NCBI GenBank assembly: GCA_003254885.1
Contig: QANT01001000.1
Location: forward strand, 62,001 to 126,000
Length of the DNA: 64,000 nt
Direction of reading: 5' to 3'
DNA from: Purshia tridentata
Lineage: Eukaryota; Streptophyta; Magnoliopsida; Rosales; Rosaceae
Shown here one piece after another: positions 1-14,028 of this stretch (position 1 is the first letter of the stretch; the number at the start of each line of letters is the position of its first letter). The position numbers were made by a program, and so were the translations under genes. Below the pieces are notes generated by a model. The model was not told where the DNA came from, ran no database searches, and was given only the letters and a program-made list of their open reading frames with translations.

Positions 1-41
1 GCTAACCAGTATTCTTGTTTCTGTTTTCTAGAGAGAGAGAG

Positions 42-1674
42 ATGAAGAGAGATATCATGAACCTGAAGAACAATCATGAATATAAAGCTGTAACCAACGG
101 TGATGCTGAGAGGGTCTCAAGCTCTAGATTTTCATCTCTCCTGGCCTCCCAAGATCGTGACTATCTTCTTTCTCCAACTGGAAATCAGGTACGTAATTCC
201 CTTTCTTTCTCTCTCGCTCTCGCTTCGATCGAGTAATTAAATTAATTAAGTCATTTTTACACAGATACTTTTGTGCTTTTGGTCTAACAAGGGACCTTTC
301 AAGGAAATTTGCCAGCTGAATCTTTTCCCTGCCAAAACAAAAGTAAATTAAATATGATGATAAACTTTGTTAAATTAATTTGTTAGTTGATGAATGAACT
401 ATGAACTCAATTAATTAAGAGAAAACAATTAATAGATAAAAGAACTTTTTTTTCTTACTGATCGAGTAAAAAGCTGATATTTATATGTTTTTGGCCTTCG
501 TTAAGCTGATATTGATATCAAGTACTTATTTCCAATAAGAAACTTAATTTCTAGAAATACTATTATGTATTTCTTTGGATATATTCTTTTTTTTCTGACA
601 TTTGTACTATATATTTCTCAAAAACATAAAATATTACTACAATTGCATATTCCCTAGCTAAATCCTTCAAACCCTAAATGAAAATTAATAAACAGGATCC
701 AAGGGAGGTAGAAATAGATATTTGGTGATAGATTGATCTTAAACGAGCTCGTTCAACCTACCTATATATATAATAAATATATTACTTATTCATATTGACA
801 CCTAAAAGTATAGACTATAAAAACTTAGAAATTTCCAATTAATAATGAACCGAATAAATATATCTTTAGCATGTGTAACGTCAAATTATTCTGGAGGATT
901 TTTGTGACTCGTTTTAAGGTTTGTGCAATGCAAAGAATTCAAGAAGACGAACTAGGCAGTTTAGAATAATTAATTATGTCACAATTTAATTCAAATTGTT
1001 TGCTACCTCTACTACGAATTTAAGATTGAGCTTAATGTACATATACCGTATGGGTAGGTATATGTGTACTCGGAGTCTTACTTATTCAGTATTATGTATA
1101 CGAGTTACTAAACTCGATTGACTAAGATTTGATTGAAGATGTAGTTTCTTCATGATTCATGTATGGTTGAGGCTAGGGAACGCCGAACGTGTACGTAAGT
1201 GCATGCTGATAAATGATAATCTATAAAAAAATAAAAATAAAAGCTGTCAATATATATATATATACACACATATATACAAGGAGGCTACACTGTGGGAATC
1301 TCACAAATTTTTAGTTTGTGAGATCCCCTTTGTGGGGCCCACACAAGTTGTTTTGTATCGATCCGAACCGTTCATTTTTTACATCTCCATTAATAAATCA
1401 TTCTTGTAAAAAATTAGCTAAATCGAAAACTATTTGCCTATTTAACTTTGACCAAACACATGGACGAACTAAATATTTTTTATGAAACCGTCTACTTGTT
1501 TGGTTAAAGTTAAATAGGCAAATGATTTCCGATTTGGCTAATTTTTTGCAAGGATGATTTATTAATGTAGATGTAAAAAATGAACGGTTCGAATCGATAT
1601 AAAACAACTCGTGTGGACCCCAAAAGGAGAATTCCACAAACTAAAAATTTGTGAAATTCCTACAGTGTAGCCTC

Positions 1675-1711
<37 letters not shown>

Positions 1712-4700
1712 TATGTCAAAGCTTGGCCAAAAAAGAAAAATTTTTGTCAAAGCATTATAGTTTGGGTTGCATTATAATTACAGTGTAGCCTCCTTATATA
1801 TATATATATAAATTATGTCAAAGCTTGGCCAAAAAAGAAAAATTTATGTCAAAGCATTATAGTTTGGGTTGCATTATAATTTCCATGGCTCCACTATAGT
1901 CTGTTTTCAGCTTTCTTTTATTTTCTTCCACGTGCCTTATGAATTTATTAAGTTTGTGACCGGAATTAACAGTCCACGAAAGCATTACTCGAACCTACCT
2001 AGCTAGTATATATACTCCTGTAATAGGTATGAAACTCCTTGATTTTATTATATATAGGTGATTAGGTGTGAGTCGTGTGACAGTTATTTTTGGCGGTCAC
2101 TCTTTGGTGAGAAACTGTGGAGTACGCGTAATTAAAAATTTTTAACGATGTATATTTAAAATTATTGCCAACGGATGAACCTTTTGTTACGTATGCACTG
2201 AAATTTGATTTTTTTCTCTTCTGTATTGATTTACTTGAATTTTTAGTTTTAGTCATGTATTTTTGTGACCAAATAGGGGTTTGTTTTTTTGGTAAGAAAA
2301 TTACGACTTAATTACACCTCTAGGTTTGAAATGTTTCACAATTTGCACCATTTTTGTTTACATTTTTTTAATTTAGTGTCTAATGTTTTGATATAATTAT
2401 AATTGACTATTATCATATTTTTAACTGTATAATTATATGTTAATTGATGTTATAGTTGCTGGTCATATTTTTGCCAACTAAGCCAAATGACCTTTTTTTT
2501 GGGTCATTTTGGATACATCAAGTTTGATATAGATTTAGTAGGTTATTCAAAAATCAAAATTTATATCAAACCGTTGAAGCTCTTTCTATAATGTGTTATG
2601 GGAAGTCATTTGGCCTTATAAGTAAGTAAACATGAAGGACCTGTAATTATCACATTGTCAATTAATGTTTAATTATAAGGTCAGATGAATGATAATAGTT
2701 AGTTGTAAGTGGATTAAAATGTTAAATTGAAAAAGTTGAAACGATAAAAAGCAAGATGTGAAACATCATAAATGTGAGATATGTAAATGATAGTTTGCTG
2801 TTTATAATAATTGATCCATAAATGGGGAAGTTTACTTGCTCCCTGCGAATTAAATTCCTTTATCAATAAGTACGTATACGGTATATCATCATTCTCATCA
2901 TTTATTCTCAAAGCGACAGCTCTTCAGTCTGGGATGCTAGTTGTCACGAGATGCACATGCCAAATTTGGTGTCTTAATCAGTTGGCAACCACTTTGGTGG
3001 TGTCCAGAGAGAACCACGGTAAAAGGACATGTGGCAACTCTTGGGTTCAAATTTTGTCCCAACATCAATGTTATTGGTATAACACGTGGTCCATTGGTAC
3101 CTCTCCACTTGTATTTGGTAGAACATCATTTTCAAGCTTTTCTAGATTCTAGACCCTAAGCTAAGGCTCAAAATTTTGGGGAAGGCATTCGGTGCACTGC
3201 TGTCCATCTTATTCGGTCACTCCCCACTCATATATTCCCTCATCGGAATTATTCAGGCGACCCATTCTCCAATCAATTGGGATTTTATTAAATCTTTCAT
3301 TCTCTTGATTATTGATATTCGATGCTTCTAGTTAGTCCACTGCCAACCAGTTCGGATATATGTATCATGTATATATTATTATTTGCGTGCTTTAGTAATT
3401 AGAATAGAAGGGAAGGGACTAAATCAATTATCTGATAAATTTAATTTATTTTCTTTATTAATCATGCATTGTTGTTAGATTATAACTAGGATTAATTACA
3501 AATAAATTAAGAAAATTTTTTACAATTAAATTTTAATCAATTCATTTTTTTATAATTTTATTTTAGTCATTATTAACCAAAATTAAATTTAATTTAGTGA
3601 CTAAAATATAATATAATTTTGAAATCTATTTATCTTAATGAGAAAATAAAATATATATTGACTATTATATAATAAATTTTATTTTAGTCATTATTAACCA
3701 AAATTAAATTAAATTTAGTGACTAAAATAGAATATAATTTTGAAATCTATTTATCTTAATGAGAAAATAAAATATATATTGACTATTATATAATATAGAA
3801 ATATTTTATATTGATTTAAATGTAATTTTTTATTATAACTATAAGTAGCTAGTTTATTAACATTTAATTAGCCTATTAAGTCGATTAATAATTTGATGAT
3901 AATTAAACTGGCTTTTCCTTTTCTAATTTTTGTTTTAATTAAGTGCAAGAACTGGGTTGTGCTCTTGTGGTAGGTGAAAGTTTCTGATCTTGATGGCAAG
4001 ATAATAGGCCTCTACTTCTCAGCCAACTGGTACCCGCCCTGCTGGAACTTCAACCAAGTCCTGGTTGGTATCTATGAGCAGCTGAAGAACAGTGGGTCCA
4101 ATTTTGAGATTGTGTATGTATCATCTGATGAAGACTCTGACGCCTTTAACATCTACCATGCATGCATGCCATGGCTGGCCATTCCCTTTTCTGATTTGGA
4201 GACCAAGAAAGCTTTGAACCGTAAGTTTAGCATAGAAGGTATTCCCAGCATGGTTATTTTGCAGCCTAATGACAATAAGGATGAGGCTACTTTGCATGAT
4301 GGAGTTGAACTTATTTATCGCTACGGTGTCCAAGCCTTCCCTTTCACAAAGCAAAGGTTGGAAGAATTGAAAAATGAAGACAGAGAAAGGCATGAGAACC
4401 AAACCTTGACAACTCTACTGACAAACCATGACAGAGACTATCTTTTGGGTCACCCAACTCCTAAACAGGTAAGTGCATGGTCGATTTATTTTGTAGAGAA
4501 ACCTATATGATCAGATATACATGTAAAGTACGTCTTGCCTTATAATCTTTTGTATGCATACAGGTGCCGGTTGCTTCATTAATAGGAAAAAGAATTGGAC
4601 TCTACTTCTCAGCCCATTGGTGCGTTCCATGCGTTAACTTCACTCCCAAGTTAATCTCTATCTACAAGAAGATTAAGGAGCAAATGGTAGTAGATGATGA

Positions 4701-5202
4701 AGATGCAGGGGAGGACTTCGAGATAGTGTTTGTGTCGAGTGATCGTGACCAAGAATCTTTTGAGGCCTACTACAATACCATGCCGTGGTTGGCATTGCCT
4801 TTTGGGGATCCTAACATCAAGGAACTTGTGAAGCATTTTGATGTGAAAGGCATCCCTTGTTTGGTAATTTTAGGGCCTGATGGTAAGACTCTGACCGAGC
4901 AGGGTAGAAATCTTATAAATTTGTACAAAGAAAATGCGTATCCCTTCACAGACGCCCAGTTGGAATTATTAGAGAGAAAAATGGATGAAGAGGCTAAGAA
5001 CCTCCCACGGTCAGTGTACCATGGAGGGCATAGGCACGAACTCAACTTGGTGTCAGAAGGCAATGGAGGAGGACCCTTTATATGTTGTGATTGTGATGAA
5101 CAAGGATCTGGGTGGGCTTATCAGTGTCTTGAATGTGGATATGAGGTGCATCCCAAGTGTGTCACAGCCATGACTCATGACAGCTTCAGTTCTACTCGAT
5201 AG
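42..5202 (+). CDS. Nucleoredoxin-like protein (two thioredoxin-like modules plus DC1 zinc finger)
   Basis: Predicted thiol-disulfide oxidoreductase. Proposed CDS join(42..188, 3974..4468, 4564..5202), 426 aa; all junctions are GT-AG and phase 0. Start ATG at 42 follows an in-frame TAA at 3-5; ATG 57 is an alternative. Module 1 (residues about 50-160) carries WYPPC at 68-72, so the first active-site Cys is Tyr. Module 2 (about 215-350) has a complete WCVPC at 233-237. Each module is preceded by a linker with DRDYLL. The C-terminus (about 374-413) is a Cys/His-rich DC1-like finger (CCDCDEQ, CLECGYEVHPKC). Arabidopsis NRX1 has three thioredoxin modules; this model has two, so an exon may be lost or unseen in the 3.8 kb intron 1. 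Family assignment is firm; orthology is not. Intron 1 holds a fold-back element and tandem repeats listed separately. Confidence 0.85.
1278..1677. mobile_element. Fold-back MITE 1 (about 400 bp) in nucleoredoxin intron 1
   Basis: The two halves are near-complete inverted repeats. The left end reads AAGGAGGCTACACTGT and the right end ACAGTGTAGCCTCCTT. The arms of about 190 bp continue through GATCCGAACCGTTCA on the left and TGAACGGTTCGAATC on the right and meet near 1470. There is no coding capacity. It sits between TA microsatellites, so a TA-type target duplication cannot be resolved. The superfamily is not assigned; the long palindromic structure recalls fold-back or Mutator-like MITEs. Confidence 0.8.
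1662..1882 (+). repeat. Tandem duplication (unit about 105 bp) containing the 3' end of fold-back MITE 1
   Basis: The MITE terminus ACAGTGTAGCCTCCTT, then a TA run, then a block from TTATGTCAAAGCTTGG to GGGTTGCATTATAAT occur twice. The terminus lies at 1662-1677 and again at about 1781-1796. The following flank lies at about 1711-1780 and 1813-1881. The copies differ mainly in TA-run length and a few bases. The duplication therefore postdates the MITE insertion. Confidence 0.8.
1714..1753 (+). repeat. Micro-insertion with 9-12 bp direct repeats (GGCC-A type)
   Basis: TGTCAAAGC at 1714-1722 and 1745-1753 flanks TTGGCCAAAAAAGAAAAA plus TTTT. The tandem-duplicated copy near 1814-1857 shows a longer 12 bp repeat, TTATGTCAAAGC. 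Confidence 0.6.
3488..3830. repeat. Dispersed AT-rich repeat with internal 121 bp tandem duplication
   Basis: A block starting GGATTAATTACAAA and containing TTTTAGTCATTATTAACC is duplicated in tandem, copies 3554-3674 and 3675-3795 (period 121), with only a few mismatches. A diverged single copy of the same sequence, including GGATTAATTACAAAA and ATTTTATTTTAGTTATTATTAA, lies at about 58300-58490. It is probably an old non-autonomous element; no termini were defined. Confidence 0.65.
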
Positions 5203-5718
5203 CTTCATTTGGGGCCATGGATGCTTGTGCTAATACCCTAATACTAATGTTGCTCATTAAACTTGAGTGCTGTGCTATATCTTAATATGTCTGCCTTATG
5301 AAATTAAGCTGTGTTAATTATATTTCTGGTTTCGTTTGTTAATTTTGTCTTAGGGATTGGGATAAGTTGAATAACCTCCGAATCACTATATGTAATGTAT
5401 TATGTAATGCATGTGCTTCTCATTTCCCAAGTAATTGGGTTGGGACTTTATTAATTCTTCATGCTATTATTAGCTCATTTAAAACTGATATTTAAGAGGT
5501 GAAAGCTTATTTTTTGTCATTGAAGAAGATATTCAAATTTAAAACTTATTCTGACTAAATTAATGGTTAATTTCTTAGAAATGAAAACTTATGATTGTCC
5601 ATAAAAATATAAACTTGTTGTTCGTTAATATATGGGAAAATATTGGGGGTCTCAAATCTCAATGATTGTGCCTCAATATATCCTATGTGGCAAAATTAAT
5701 CTATTTAATTTTTTGAGA

Positions 5719-6193
5719 AATGCTATGTGCCTTCTCTTTGTGACTTCTTCTCCTTGTACCTTCTCTTTGTGACTTCTTCTCCTTGTACCTTCTCTTTGTG
5801 CCTTCTCCTTGTGCCTTCTCTTGTTGCCTTCTCTTTGTGCCTTCTCTCTTCTTTTGTTTATTTAACAATTTAATCTTACGATCGGAACCGTTCAATATCA
5901 AGATCATCATTTATAGATCAACTCTATAAAAAATTAACCAAATCAGAAATCGTTTAGTCATCTAACTGTTATCAAATAACTAACGGTGAATTTAACCGTT
6001 ATCAAAACCATCTATTTATTTAATAACAGTTAGATGACTAAACGATTTCTGATTTGAATAATTTTTTGCAGAGTTGATCTATAAATAATGATCTTGATAT
6101 TGAACGGTTCTGATCGTGAGATTAAATTGTTAAATGAACAAAAGAAGAGAGAAGACACAAAGGAGAAGATACAAAGAGAAGGCACATAGCATT
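5719..6193. mobile_element. Fold-back MITE 2 (about 475 bp)
   Basis: The terminal inverted repeat is AATGCTATGTGCCTTCTC on the left and its near-complement with GGCACATAGCATT on the right. The palindrome extends inward through GATCGGAACCGTTCAATATC and the matching GATATTGAACGGTTCTGATC, with a centre near 5990. The left arm also contains imperfect 29 bp tandem units (CCTTCTCTTTGTGACTTC and so on, 5731-5840). No ORF of note. Internal blocks resemble fold-back MITE 1, so the two are probably related. Confidence 0.8.
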
Positions 6194-6615
6194 CCCCTAC
6201 TTTTTTTATTGATTATTCACATTACTATTTCCTTACAAGTCTAACTTAGGTGGAGTATAGGCGGAGAGAGAGTAGTTTTGTTTTATTTCTAGGCAGTACA
6301 ATGGGCCATGGCTTCATAATAACCAGTGGTCCTTATTGGGCCTAGAACTTAAACTTCAGAACGGTTCCGATCGTGAGATTAAATTGTTAAATGTACAAAA
6401 GAAGAGAGAAGGCACAAAGGAGAAGGTACAAAGAGAAGGCACATAGCATTCCCATAATTTTTTTATTGATTATTCACATTACTATTTACTTACAAGTCTA
6501 ACTTAGGTGGAGTATAGGCGGAGAGAGGGTAGTTTTGTTTTATTTCTAGGCAGTACAATGGGCCATGGCTTCATAATACCCAGTGGTCCTTATTGGGCCT
6601 AGAACTTAAACTTCG
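6102..6615 (+). repeat. 257 bp tandem duplication including the 3' arm of fold-back MITE 2
   Basis: Copy 1 at 6102-6358 and copy 2 at 6359-6615. Both run from GAACGGTTC(T/C)GATCGTGAG through the MITE terminus GGCACATAGCATTCCC into unique flank ending CCTAGAACTTAAACTTC. The copies differ at a handful of positions. The join precisely re-starts inside the MITE arm. Confidence 0.88.
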
Positions 6616-6934
6616 TAGTCAGATACAAGTCCACGAGAAAATTGGATCAATATCGCGTCAAGTTCGGTGGGCTTTGGAAACCGCCATTATGGGCTGATAC
6701 AAATTTCAGACAAGTGGCCTATAAAACTGAAACGGACACGTGAAATAAATTGCGTAACAATAAAGCCAGCACCGTAAGAGGAAACTGTCGCCAACTCTGT
6801 GTCTAATTATCTCCATTGCAATTAGAAAGCGTATACTCGGGCAAAAGGTGAAGTAGAATAATGCTCAGGACCATCCAGAGGGAAAAGCAAAGCACAAAAT
6901 AAAGCAGTAGAAGCAACCTACTCTTGCACACACT

Positions 6935-6941
6935 TATAATA
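6935..6941 (+). promoter_or_regulatory. Candidate TATA element of CPK29
   Basis: TATAATA about 130 bp before the ATG and upstream of the CT-rich leader. Position and motif only; the transcription start is not known. Confidence 0.35.
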
Positions 6942-6997
6942 TGCTCTGCTTTGATCGTGTTTAAACCCATAAGACACTTGGAAGTCTGGAATTCTCG

Positions 6998-7003
<6 letters not shown>

Positions 7004-7041
<38 letters not shown>
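7004..7041 (+). repeat. CT microsatellite in the CPK29 5' UTR
   Basis: An uninterrupted CT run just upstream of the CPK29 start codon. CT-rich leaders are common in plant genes. It is likely length-polymorphic. Confidence 0.85.
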
Positions 7042-7046
<5 letters not shown>

Positions 7047-7065
7047 TCTCTCTCTGCCTCTTTAG

Positions 7066-10844
<3,779 letters not shown>

Positions 10845-11504
10845 TTTGATTGCTTGTACCCTGATCAACGATCAAATAAAAGATTCCACGTCCAAGCTCT
10901 AGGCTTTGGTGCTTTGAATCAAACTACCTTGATCAGTGTGTGTAGCAGAATAGCGGATAGCCAATTTGTCTTTGTAAACTTAATGTTAATAATTAAACTC
11001 AAACAGTTATGTATATTAATATATGACTAAGTTAATAATGATCAAACATTCGAATCGCTTATTGTAAATATTGTCTCATACGATTTAAAACTATATCTTT
11101 TTGTGCTAATTGTGATGCAAGAGACATGTTGTTTCTGAGACCATGTTTGACATTTAAAAATTAAATGCAACGTGAATGTTATGTGGTCTATATAAGAGAT
11201 TTTTTTTATAAAATATCGTATTCGTTATGAAAGATTAAGAGAGGATGATCTCTCCATCTATTGATATCTACTCTAAGTGATTTCCATAATCACATATGCT
11301 CTACAAGTGTTAATTTCTTGGGTTTGGCCGTTTGATCATTAATTCATTATTAATTTGATTTGGTTGGCCAAGTCAAAATCAACTAATCAAGACATAGATA
11401 AATGAACGACATGTCGCTCAGATAAATGAAGTAAGCCTCATTTTCAAATAAGGTTGATCTGCTTTGACAATTTTGGAGGGAACTCGCTGTAGTGCAGAGA
11501 AAGC
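10845..11504. other. Intergenic region, CPK29 to PPR gene
   Basis: Contains the CPK29 3' UTR and the short upstream region of the PPR gene. No further coding sequence or repeat was recognised. Confidence 0.6.
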
Positions 11505-13775
11505 ATGAGAAAGCAAGCCCTGAATACGTTGGACCATTTGCATCACACTATCCTCCACTTTTTAAATCCGTCCACAGCTTGTTTATCACAGGCACGACAA
11601 GCCCATGCCCAAATACTCAAGACTGGCCTCTCCAATGATACCAATTTCACTACCAAGCTCCTCTCTCTCTACGCCAACAACCTCTGCTTTGTCGACGCAA
11701 ACCTCTTCCTCGATTCGATCCCGGAGCCCAACTTGTTCTCCTTCTCTACCCTTATTCACGCTTTTGCAAAGCTCAATCACTTTGGCCATACTCTTCGTTT
11801 GTTTTCTCAAATGCTGTCTCGAGGCCTCCCCCCGGATAGTTTTGTCTTCCCTAGTGTCGTTAAGGCCTGTGCTGGACTACCAGCTTCGAAAGCTGGGCAA
11901 CAGGTTCATGGCATTTCCTTTGTATCTGGGTTTGCGTCGGATTCTTTTGTGCAATCCTCTTTGGTACATATGTATGTGAAAAGTGGCCGAATCAGAGATG
12001 CCCACAAGATTTTTGATAGAGTGCCTCAACGGGATGTGATTATTTGCAGTGCTTTGATTGCTGGGTACTCCCGACAAGGGTACGTAGATGAGGCCATGCA
12101 ACTCTTGTTTGGGATGAAGGGTATGGGTTTGGAACCCAATGAAGTCTTGTGGAATGGGATGATTGCGGGTTTTAATCATAGCAGGTTATATGCCCATGCG
12201 GTTGCTGTGTTTCAGAAGATGCATTCAGAAGGTTTTCAACCAGATGCGTCTAGTATTTCTAGTGTTCTTTCTGCTTTAGGAGACTTGGAGGATTTAAATA
12301 TGGGGATTCAGATTCATAGCTATGTGGTCAAAAAGGGACTTTGGTCAGACAAGTGTGTTGTCACTGCACTTATTGATATGTATGGGAAGTGTGCCTGCGC
12401 ATTAGAGATGTCACAAGTTTTTGAGGAAATGGATCAAATGGATGTCGGTGCTTGCAATGCTATAGTTACAGGGCTTTCCAGAAATGGTCTTGTTGACAAT
12501 GCACTGGAGGTATTCAGGCAATTTAAGGACCAAGGGATGGAACTGAATATTGTGTCTTGGACCTCCATCATTGCTAGTTGTTCCCAAAATGGGAAGGACA
12601 TGGAGGCTTTGGAGCTTTTTAGAGAAATGCAGATTGAGGGTGTGAAGCCAAACTCAGTGACTATACCTTGCTTGCTTCCAGCTTGTGGCAATATTGCAGC
12701 CTTAATGCATGGGAAGGCAGCCCATTGTTTCGCAGTAAGGAGGGGAATCTCTAATGATGTGTATGTGGGTAGTGCACTGATTGATATGTATGCAAAATGT
12801 GGAAAAATCGAATTGTCTTGGCTTTGTTTTGACAAAATGCCCACCAGAAATTTGGTTTGCTGGAATGCAGTTATGGCTGGATATGCAATGCATGGAAAGG
12901 CCAAGAAAACCATGGAGATATTCCATTTGATGCAAAGGAGCGGAGAGAAGCCTGATGTTATCAGCTTTACCTGTGTATTGTCCGCATGCAGCCAAAACGG
13001 TCTAACTGAAGAAGGATGGTTTTATTTTAACAGCATGTTACAGGAGCATGGTGTAGAAGCAAGAGTGGAGCATTATGCTTGCATTGTGACACTTCTTGGT
13101 CGTTCTGGAAAACTTGAAGAGGCTTATTCCTTGATTAAGAAAATGCCATTTGAACCAGATGCTTGTGTTTGGGGAGCTTTACTAAGTTCTTGTAGAGTTC
13201 ACAGTAATGTAACTTTAGGAAAGTATGCTGCTAAGAAACTCTTTAAATTAGAACCAAAAAATCCTGGGAACTACATCCTTCTGTCCAATATTTATGCTTC
13301 TAAGGGCATGTGGACTGAAGTAGATAGAGTGAGGGATAAAATGAAGAGTCTGGGGTTGAGGAAGAACCCCGGCTGCAGTTGGACTGAAGTCAAGAATAAA
13401 GTACACATGCTTCTAGCGGGAGACAAAGCGCATCCCCAAATGAACCAAATTATTGATAGGTTGGATAAATTGACCCTGGAGATGAAGAAATCAGGATACT
13501 TTCCCAACACCCACTTTGTATTGCAAGATGTGGAGGAACAGGACAAGGAGCAGATTTTGTGTGGACACAGTGAAAAGTTGGCAGTTGTGTTAGGGATTCT
13601 AAACACTCCTCCAGGCTCTTCCCTTAGGGTAATTAAGAACCTCAGGATATGTGGGGATTGCCATGCTGTTATAAAATTCATATCTAGCTTTGAGGGGAGA
13701 GAGATTTCAGTCCGAGACACCAATCGCTTTCATCATTTTAAAGACGGAGTTTGTTCTTGTGGGGATTACTGGTGA
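11505..13775 (+). CDS. PPR protein, PLS class with E/DYW domain (At1g20230 type)
   Basis: Intronless, 756 aa, from ATG 11505 to TGA. Arrays of about 35-residue PPR motifs run through most of the protein (for example SALIDMYAKCGKIELS and EALELFREMQIEGVKPNSVT). They are followed by E motifs (LEPKNPGNYILLSNIYA, GCSWTEVK) and a C-terminal DYW domain ending CSCGDYW. The deaminase-like signature is intact: HSE at 688-690 and CGDCH at 716-720. DYW PPR proteins act in organelles in C-to-U RNA editing; the target is unknown. The N-terminus is presumably a transit peptide, but it is weak by eye. The sequence is recognisably close to At1g20230 from memory, which fits the local synteny. Confidence 0.92.
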   Translation: MRKQALNTLDHLHHTILHFLNPSTACLSQARQAHAQILKTGLSNDTNFTTKLLSLYANNLCFVDANLFLDSIPEPNLFSFSTLIHAFAKLNHFGHTLRLFSQMLSRGLPPDSFVFPSVVKACAGLPASKAGQQVHGISFVSGFASDSFVQSSLVHMYVKSGRIRDAHKIFDRVPQRDVIICSALIAGYSRQGYVDEAMQLLFGMKGMGLEPNEVLWNGMIAGFNHSRLYAHAVAVFQKMHSEGFQPDASSISSVLSALGDLEDLNMGIQIHSYVVKKGLWSDKCVVTALIDMYGKCACALEMSQVFEEMDQMDVGACNAIVTGLSRNGLVDNALEVFRQFKDQGMELNIVSWTSIIASCSQNGKDMEALELFREMQIEGVKPNSVTIPCLLPACGNIAALMHGKAAHCFAVRRGISNDVYVGSALIDMYAKCGKIELSWLCFDKMPTRNLVCWNAVMAGYAMHGKAKKTMEIFHLMQRSGEKPDVISFTCVLSACSQNGLTEEGWFYFNSMLQEHGVEARVEHYACIVTLLGRSGKLEEAYSLIKKMPFEPDACVWGALLSSCRVHSNVTLGKYAAKKLFKLEPKNPGNYILLSNIYASKGMWTEVDRVRDKMKSLGLRKNPGCSWTEVKNKVHMLLAGDKAHPQMNQIIDRLDKLTLEMKKSGYFPNTHFVLQDVEEQDKEQILCGHSEKLAVVLGILNTPPGSSLRVIKNLRICGDCHAVIKFISSFEGREISVRDTNRFHHFKDGVCSCGDYW

Positions 13776-13974
13776 ATTATCAGCATGGTGACTAGGTGCT
13801 TACTCTTCAAGAGATTGAAGTTACATCCAACTCCAAGTCATTAAGTCCATAGAGCACTATGTAGAGACAAGACAAGAATTGAGACAAAGTGTGCATTCAC
13901 AGTGAATTAAGGTGCTGGAACTATGCTTAAATACTTTTATTCTAGTCCTTTACAATGTTAAAAGCACTGTGAAT

Positions 13975-14028
13975 AATGAACTAATCCTTAGCATAACTGT
14001 TTTGGCCGAAAAAGAATGAACTAACCTT
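13975..14028 (+). repeat. Micro-insertion with 14-15 bp direct repeats (GGCC-A type)
   Basis: AATGAACTAATCCTT at 13975-13989 and AATGAACTAACCTT at 14015-14028 flank a 25 bp segment ending TTTTGGCCGAAAAAG. Confidence 0.6.

Larger units (their letters stand above)
5203..7065. other. Intergenic region, nucleoredoxin to CPK29
   Basis: No gene is seen. The first 300 bp are the likely nucleoredoxin 3' UTR. The rest holds fold-back MITE 2 and its 257 bp tandem duplication (separate entries), followed by the CPK29 promoter and a CT-rich 5' UTR. Confidence 0.7.

Noticed and set aside
2811-3159. Two overlapping ORFs inside nucleoredoxin intron 1 as a possible missing thioredoxin exon
   Set aside because: Neither translation contains thioredoxin-fold blocks such as LYFSA, WCxxC or MPWLA.
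12434-12995. Antisense ORFs in the DYW PPR gene (159 and 97 codons)
   Set aside because: Opposite-strand shadows of repeated PPR codons.
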